A DNA stretch of 17,321 nucleotides from Myxococcales bacterium (GTDB taxonomy: Bacteria > Myxococcota > Myxococcia > Myxococcales > Anaeromyxobacteraceae): the NCBI GenBank assembly GCA_021779335.1, contig JAJYAW010000017.1, positions 1 to 17,321 of the forward strand, in the 5' to 3' direction. The notes under the pieces were generated by a model. It saw only the letters and a list, made by a program, of their open reading frames with translations, did no database searches and was not told where the DNA came from. Positions 14,000 to 17,321 of this stretch are shown in pieces. Made by a program: the position numbers and the translations under genes. Within the stretch, counting starts at the first letter, position 1; each line of letters opens with the position of its first letter.

Positions 14000-15273
14000 C
14001 AGGCGGCCCCGAAGCGCCGCCGCGCCTCGCTCACCAGGTGGTCGCGGTGGCGTGGGTGGGCGATGGCGGCCAGCGCCAGGGCCCGCTCCCGGAAGGTGCG
14101 GCCGCGCAGCGCGGCCACTCCGTACTCGGTCACCACGAACTGGACGTGGGCCCGCGTCGTCACCACCCCGGCGCCCGGCTTGAGCGCCGCCACGATGCGG
14201 GACTCGCCGGCGGCGGTGAGCGAGGGGAGCGCGAAGATGGGCCGGCCCCCGGCAGAGAGCGCCGCGCCGCGCACGAAGTCCATCTGGCCGCCCACGCCCG
14301 AGTAGATCCGCTCTCCGATGGAGTCGGCGCACACCTGGCCCGTCAGGTCGACCTCGATGGCCCCGTTGATGGCGGTGACGCGCGGGTTGCGCCGGATGAC
14401 GGCCGTGTCGTTGACGTAGCCGATGTCGAGCATGGCCACCGCGGGGTTGTCGTCGACGAAGTCGTAGAGCCGGCGCGTCCCGAAGGCGAAGCCAGCCACG
14501 ATCTTGCCGGGGTGGGTCCGCTTCTCCTCCCCCGTGATCGCCCCCTGCCGCACCAGGTCCACGATGCCGTCGGAGAGCATCTCGGTGTGCACGCCGAGCC
14601 GGCGGTGACCGGAGAGCGCCGCCAGCACCGCGTCCGGGATGCCGCCGATGCCGACCTGGAGGGTGGCGCCATCCTCGACCAGCGCCGCCACGTGGGTGGC
14701 GATGGCCCGCTCCACCTCCCCGGGCGTCGGCCTGGCCAGCTCGTAGATGGGCGCCTCCCCGTCCACCAGCAAGTCGAGGTCCTCGAGCTGGACGAGCCCA
14801 TCCCCATGCGTGCGGGGCATCATGGGGTTCACCAGCGCGATGACCGTCCGGGCCGCCCGCACCGCCGCACGCGAGGTGTCCACCGAGACGCCGAGCGAGA
14901 AGAGCCCGTGCCGGTCGGGGGGGCTGACGGTCACCAGCGCGACGTCCAGCGGGAGGGTCCCGTCGGTGAAGAGCCGCGGGACGTCCGAGAGGAAGACCGA
15001 GGTCGCGTCGGCGCGCCCGGACTGCACGGCGTCCCGCACGTTCGCGCCGACGAAGAGCGCGTTGACGCGGAAGTGGCCGGCGTGGTCGGGCGCGGCGTAG
15101 GGCGCTGGCCCCTCGGTGTGCAGGTGGACGACCTCGACGTCCCGGAGCTCGGCGCTCCGGGCGGTCATGGCCTCGAGGAGCAGGCGCGGCGCGGCCGCCA
15201 CGCTGTGCACGAAGACCCGGTCTCCCGACCGGATGACCGAGACGGCCTCGGCCGCACTGGTCCAGCGTCCCAT
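13999..15273 (-). CDS. Acetyl-CoA hydrolase / CoA-transferase family protein, 424 aa
   Basis: ATG 15271-15273 is preceded by GGGGAGGG with ideal spacing. The length and motifs match the acetyl-CoA hydrolase/4-hydroxybutyrate CoA-transferase family: SGDRVFVHSVAAAP near the N-terminus, ATLQVGIGGIPDAVL (~203-217), GVHTEMLSDGIVDL (~227-240) and a C-terminal IYSGVGGQMDFVRGA. Glu231 in HTEM is the expected catalytic residue that forms the glutamyl-CoA intermediate. The enzyme would move CoA between acyl groups (for example acetyl-CoA and a short-chain acid) in the cytoplasm; the substrate cannot be read from sequence. A TAGGCT box on the minus strand (15300-15295) may be its -10. No metabolic partner gene is adjacent. 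Confidence 0.92.
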   Translation of the reverse strand: MGRWTSAAEAVSVIRSGDRVFVHSVAAAPRLLLEAMTARSAELRDVEVVHLHTEGPAPYAAPDHAGHFRVNALFVGANVRDAVQSGRADATSVFLSDVPRLFTDGTLPLDVALVTVSPPDRHGLFSLGVSVDTSRAAVRAARTVIALVNPMMPRTHGDGLVQLEDLDLLVDGEAPIYELARPTPGEVERAIATHVAALVEDGATLQVGIGGIPDAVLAALSGHRRLGVHTEMLSDGIVDLVRQGAITGEEKRTHPGKIVAGFAFGTRRLYDFVDDNPAVAMLDIGYVNDTAVIRRNPRVTAINGAIEVDLTGQVCADSIGERIYSGVGGQMDFVRGAALSAGGRPIFALPSLTAAGESRIVAALKPGAGVVTTRAHVQFVVTEYGVAALRGRTFRERALALAAIAHPRHRDHLVSEARRRFGAA

Positions 15274-15309
15274 GGCGCACCCTCCCCGCCGACCAGCCTA
15301 ACAGCCCGC

Positions 15310-15358
15310 GGGCCTGGCGGCCGCGGGACGCCGCGCCGGCAGCGGAGGGGCCAGGCCC
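15310..15358. terminator. Long inverted repeat after the RAYT gene
   Basis: GGGCCTGGC (15310-15318) pairs perfectly with GCCAGGCCC (15350-15358); the 31-nt loop can form further GC hairpins. It lies 37 bases past the RAYT stop and just upstream of the CoA-transferase promoter region. A terminator for the RAYT transcript is likely; a RAYT target structure is an alternative. Confidence 0.4.
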
Positions 15359-15394
15359 CCGCGCCGCTCCCCGGGCCATAAGCCCTGTGCGCGC

Positions 15395-16291
15395 TCAACC
15401 GACCGGAGCGCACGCCACGCCGTAGGTGACCCTCAGCCAGTAGGTCCCCTCCGGGAACAGCGTCGCTCGGGCGCCCGCGCTGAAGGCCAGCCAGGCCTCC
15501 CGGTACGCCGCCAGGAACGTCTCGAGCCGCCCGATCGCCTCCAGCCGCTTCCACTTGTCGCGGCTCGCCACCCGCGGCCGCAGCCCGCGCCGCGGCTCCC
15601 CGGGCGCGGGCCGTGCGAACGGGCTCTGGGTGAGTACCCGCCTCGCCCCCAGGAACGACCGCCCCACGTCGGTGAGCGCCCGCGCCGCCCGACCCTCCCG
15701 CTCCTCGAGCGCAGCGGTGAGCCCTTGGCGCAACGCCTCCGCCGACGTGAAGCCGGCCGGGCAGACGAGCTCGAGCGGCACCGACGCTGGCGTGTCCCCG
15801 GCCTCGCGGAAGTAGTGCGCCGGCCGCTTCACCTCCCGCGGCCCTGCCCCGATGCGCGCTGGCGCCGACCAGAGCCCTGGCCACTCCCACCCGCGGCGCA
15901 CCAGGCCCGCGTTCACCGGGTTCGCGAGCGTGTACGCCATCTTGTCGAGCACGTCCTCCGGGCGCTGCAGCGCCACCGCGCTGTAGGAACCCGGCGCCCA
16001 GAACCACTCCCACTTCCCGTGCGCCGCGTTGAGCGCCCGCGCCACGCTCGAGCCGAGGTCGCGCATGAACAAGGGCAGGTGCCCGTGCGGGTCGCAGAGC
16101 ACGAGGTGGAGATGGTTGCTGAGCACGCAGTACGCGTGGAGGAGGATGCCGTACTCCTGGGCCTTGGCCGCCAGGACGTACTCGATGACGGCGTTCACCA
16201 GCCCCGACGGCCGGAGCAGGAAGCGCCGATCCGCGCAGCGACGGGTGACGAGGTAGGTGGTGCCCGGCAAGACCTGGCGAGGTGCGGTCAT
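15395..16291 (-). CDS. REP-associated tyrosine transposase (RAYT, Y1/IS200-like), 298 aa
   Basis: The Y1 transposase core is at residues ~5-130. The HUH metal-binding motif is H60-L-H62 in VLSNHLHLVL, and the probable catalytic Tyr120 lies in DKMAYTLANPVNAGLV. The 'NPV.AGLV' and 'W..GSY.A' segments are typical of RAYT proteins. These are single-stranded-DNA nucleases that act on REP hairpins and are usually single chromosomal copies. The C-terminal ~140 residues (ending FPEGTYWLRVTYGVACAP) form an extension seen in longer relatives. All key residues look intact. Two REP-like units lie just upstream, as expected for a RAYT locus. The start ATG 16291 has no Shine-Dalgarno and lies inside a palindrome (16290-16304). 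Confidence 0.9.
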   Translation of the reverse strand: MTAPRQVLPGTTYLVTRRCADRRFLLRPSGLVNAVIEYVLAAKAQEYGILLHAYCVLSNHLHLVLCDPHGHLPLFMRDLGSSVARALNAAHGKWEWFWAPGSYSAVALQRPEDVLDKMAYTLANPVNAGLVRRGWEWPGLWSAPARIGAGPREVKRPAHYFREAGDTPASVPLELVCPAGFTSAEALRQGLTAALEEREGRAARALTDVGRSFLGARRVLTQSPFARPAPGEPRRGLRPRVASRDKWKRLEAIGRLETFLAAYREAWLAFSAGARATLFPEGTYWLRVTYGVACAPVG

Positions 16292-16304
16292 GGCGGGCCG
16301 CCAT
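16290..16304. promoter_or_regulatory. Palindrome across the RAYT start codon
   Basis: ATGGCGG-G-CCGCCAT, a 7-bp inverted repeat with a 1-nt centre. It covers the start codon of the RAYT gene and would put the ribosome site in a stem or form an operator. This could keep expression low. Inference only. Confidence 0.35.
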
Positions 16305-16348
16305 CGCAGGGAGCGTGCCGGAGGCGGCGCCTCGTGACTCAGCGCGCT

Positions 16349-16425
16349 TGGGTGATGCTACTCGGCGACGGCCGCCCGCGGCGCGGACCGGGTGGTCCGC
16401 GCGAAAGTCCCTGGGACGGGGCACC
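16349..16425 (-). repeat. REP-like unit 1 (77 bp) with internal hairpin
   Basis: Identical to 16431-16507. It contains GCGCGGACC-GGGT-GGTCCGCGC (16381-16402), a perfect 9-bp hairpin. The unit lies 57 bases upstream of the RAYT start. Confidence 0.85.
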
Positions 16426-16430
16426 CCATG

Positions 16431-16507
16431 TGGGTGATGCTACTCGGCGACGGCCGCCCGCGGCGCGGACCGGGTGGTCCGCGCGAAAGTCCCTGGGACG
16501 GGGCACC
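16431..16507 (-). repeat. REP-like unit 2 (77 bp) with internal hairpin
   Basis: Second head-to-tail copy, separated from unit 1 by 5 bases (16426-16430); period 82 bp. The hairpin is at 16463-16484. It starts 10 bases after the ftsK stop, so it may also serve as the ftsK transcription terminator. Being extragenic, hairpin-forming, tandem and next to a RAYT gene, it fits a REP/BIME. Confidence 0.85.
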
Positions 16508-16517
16508 GGGGGGCCCG

Positions 16518-17321
16518 CTAGACGTTCGGCTGCTCGGAGACCTCGCCCGGCGTGCCGGCGCGCATCAGCACCTGGCGCGGCTTGACGCCGTTGGCCGGGC
16601 CGACCAGCCCCTCGCGCTCCATGCGCTCGATGATCTTGGCGGCCTTGTTGTAGCCGAGCCGCATCTCGCGCTGCAGCTTGGAGACCGAGACCTCGTCCAT
16701 GCGCGCCACCAGCTCCATGGCCTGGTCGTAGACCGGGTCGTCCTCGTCGTCGAAGCGCCCGCCCTCGCCGGCGCCGTCGCGCGCCTTCAGGATCGACTCG
16801 TCGTAGACCGGCTTGCCCTGCTCCTTCAGGAAGCCGACCACCCGGTAGACCTCCTCCTCGGAGACGAAGGCGCCCTGCACGCGGGTCAGCGCCGCGGTGG
16901 CGGTCATGATGAGCATGTCGCCGTTGCCGAGCAGGCTCTCGCCGCCGGGGCCGTTGATGATGGTGGCCGAGTCGTGGCGGCTCCCCAGCCGGAAGGAGAT
17001 GCGGGCCGGGAAGTTGTTCTTGATGGTGCCGGTCACCACGTCGGTGGAGGGGCGCTGGGTGGCCACGATGAGGTGGATGCCGGTGGCGCGCGCCTTGGCG
17101 GCCAGGCGCGCCAGCGAAGTCTCCACCTCGCGCGGCGCGGTGAGCATCAGGTCGGCCAGCTCGTCGATGACGACCACGATGTAGGGCAGCTTCTGCGGCA
17201 GCCTCTTCTCGTCGCGGGCCGCCACCGGGTCGGCCGGCGGCGGCGCGGTCGGGTCCTCGAACTCGGCCGAGGCGGCGAGCGGCGGCTCGGCCGGCGCGGC
17301 CGGCTCCGCGGCGGCGGCCTC
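16518..17321 (-). CDS. ftsK: DNA translocase FtsK, C-terminal part (partial)
   Basis: The frame is open to the window's right edge, giving 267 residues; the true start lies outside. The Walker B segment IVVVIDELADLM is at residues ~48-59, followed by ARLAAKARATGIHLIVATQR, TGTIKNNFPARISF and GAESLLG-like GGESLLGNGDML, all characteristic of FtsK/SpoIIIE motors. The last ~70 residues (YDQAMELVARMDEVSVSKLQ … YNKAAKIIERMEREGLVGP) are the gamma winged-helix domain that reads the polar DNA sequences. The protein pumps chromosome ends through the division septum. Before Walker B is an Ala/Pro-rich insert (residues 1-~36), at the site where E. coli FtsK has a shorter loop. It is essential core DNA, which suggests the REPs sit harmlessly downstream. 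Confidence 0.95.
   Translation of the reverse strand, partial: EAAAAEPAAPAEPPLAASAEFEDPTAPPPADPVAARDEKRLPQKLPYIVVVIDELADLMLTAPREVETSLARLAAKARATGIHLIVATQRPSTDVVTGTIKNNFPARISFRLGSRHDSATIINGPGGESLLGNGDMLIMTATAALTRVQGAFVSEEEVYRVVGFLKEQGKPVYDESILKARDGAGEGGRFDDEDDPVYDQAMELVARMDEVSVSKLQREMRLGYNKAAKIIERMEREGLVGPANGVKPRQVLMRAGTPGEVSEQPNV

Noticed and set aside
13591..15381. 596-aa plus-strand ORF opposite the CoA-transferase gene
   Set aside because: Antisense shadow; the minus strand carries a full, motif-complete enzyme.
16349..16507. CRISPR-like array
   Set aside because: Only two units, 77 bp long with a 5-bp gap, each with an internal hairpin, next to a RAYT gene; this fits REP elements, not CRISPR.

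Overview
This window is a GC-rich (roughly 70-75 % G+C by eye) bacterial chromosome segment. The organism is most likely a myxobacterium of the Anaeromyxobacter type. This is inferred from base composition, many secreted lipoproteins with Ig-like (BIG2) repeats, a Cys-rich 'C..D..C..G..C' protein tail, a DUF3857/transglutaminase/TPR giant and a RAYT-type transposase. Several starts are GTG or TTG, and at least two genes look leaderless.

Left part (1-5040): the window opens in the last 36 codons of a plsY-like acyltransferase gene. A frameshifted remnant of a Cys-rich protein gene (minus strand) follows, then a 4.1-kb gene for an exported DUF3857-transglutaminase-TPR protein. That gene reads directly into a second, exact copy of the plsY tail (127 bp, 1-127 = 4520-4646), which supplies its last six codons and stop. 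A small Dabb-family gene follows, with a promoter placed for a leaderless mRNA.

Middle (5040-8800): a decayed Ig-like lipoprotein gene fused to an unrelated tail, about 300 bp with nothing recognisable, a possible 31-aa ORF, and a short lipoprotein. Convergent to these are a membrane-anchored protein of unknown function, coupled by an ATGA overlap to a 38-aa ORF, and a secreted DUF3558-like protein. A small lipoprotein diverges from the latter.

Right-centre (8800-14000): a 761-aa lipoprotein with four BIG2 domains and a seven-bladed propeller, a DUF3667 zinc-ribbon membrane protein, and a second BIG2 lipoprotein starting at TTG. These are followed by a minus-strand gene broken by two frameshifts, which overlaps what looks like a scrap of a GGDEF domain.

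Right end (14000-17321): an acetyl-CoA hydrolase/CoA-transferase gene, a RAYT (Y1 transposase) gene, two tandem 77-bp REP-like units each with a 9-bp hairpin, and the 3' part of ftsK. All three genes are on the minus strand. The REP units sit exactly between the ftsK stop and the RAYT gene.

The genes do not form one pathway. The common threads are envelope lipoproteins, and gene decay or rearrangement: four to five broken genes in 17 kb, one long direct duplication and one RAYT/REP system.
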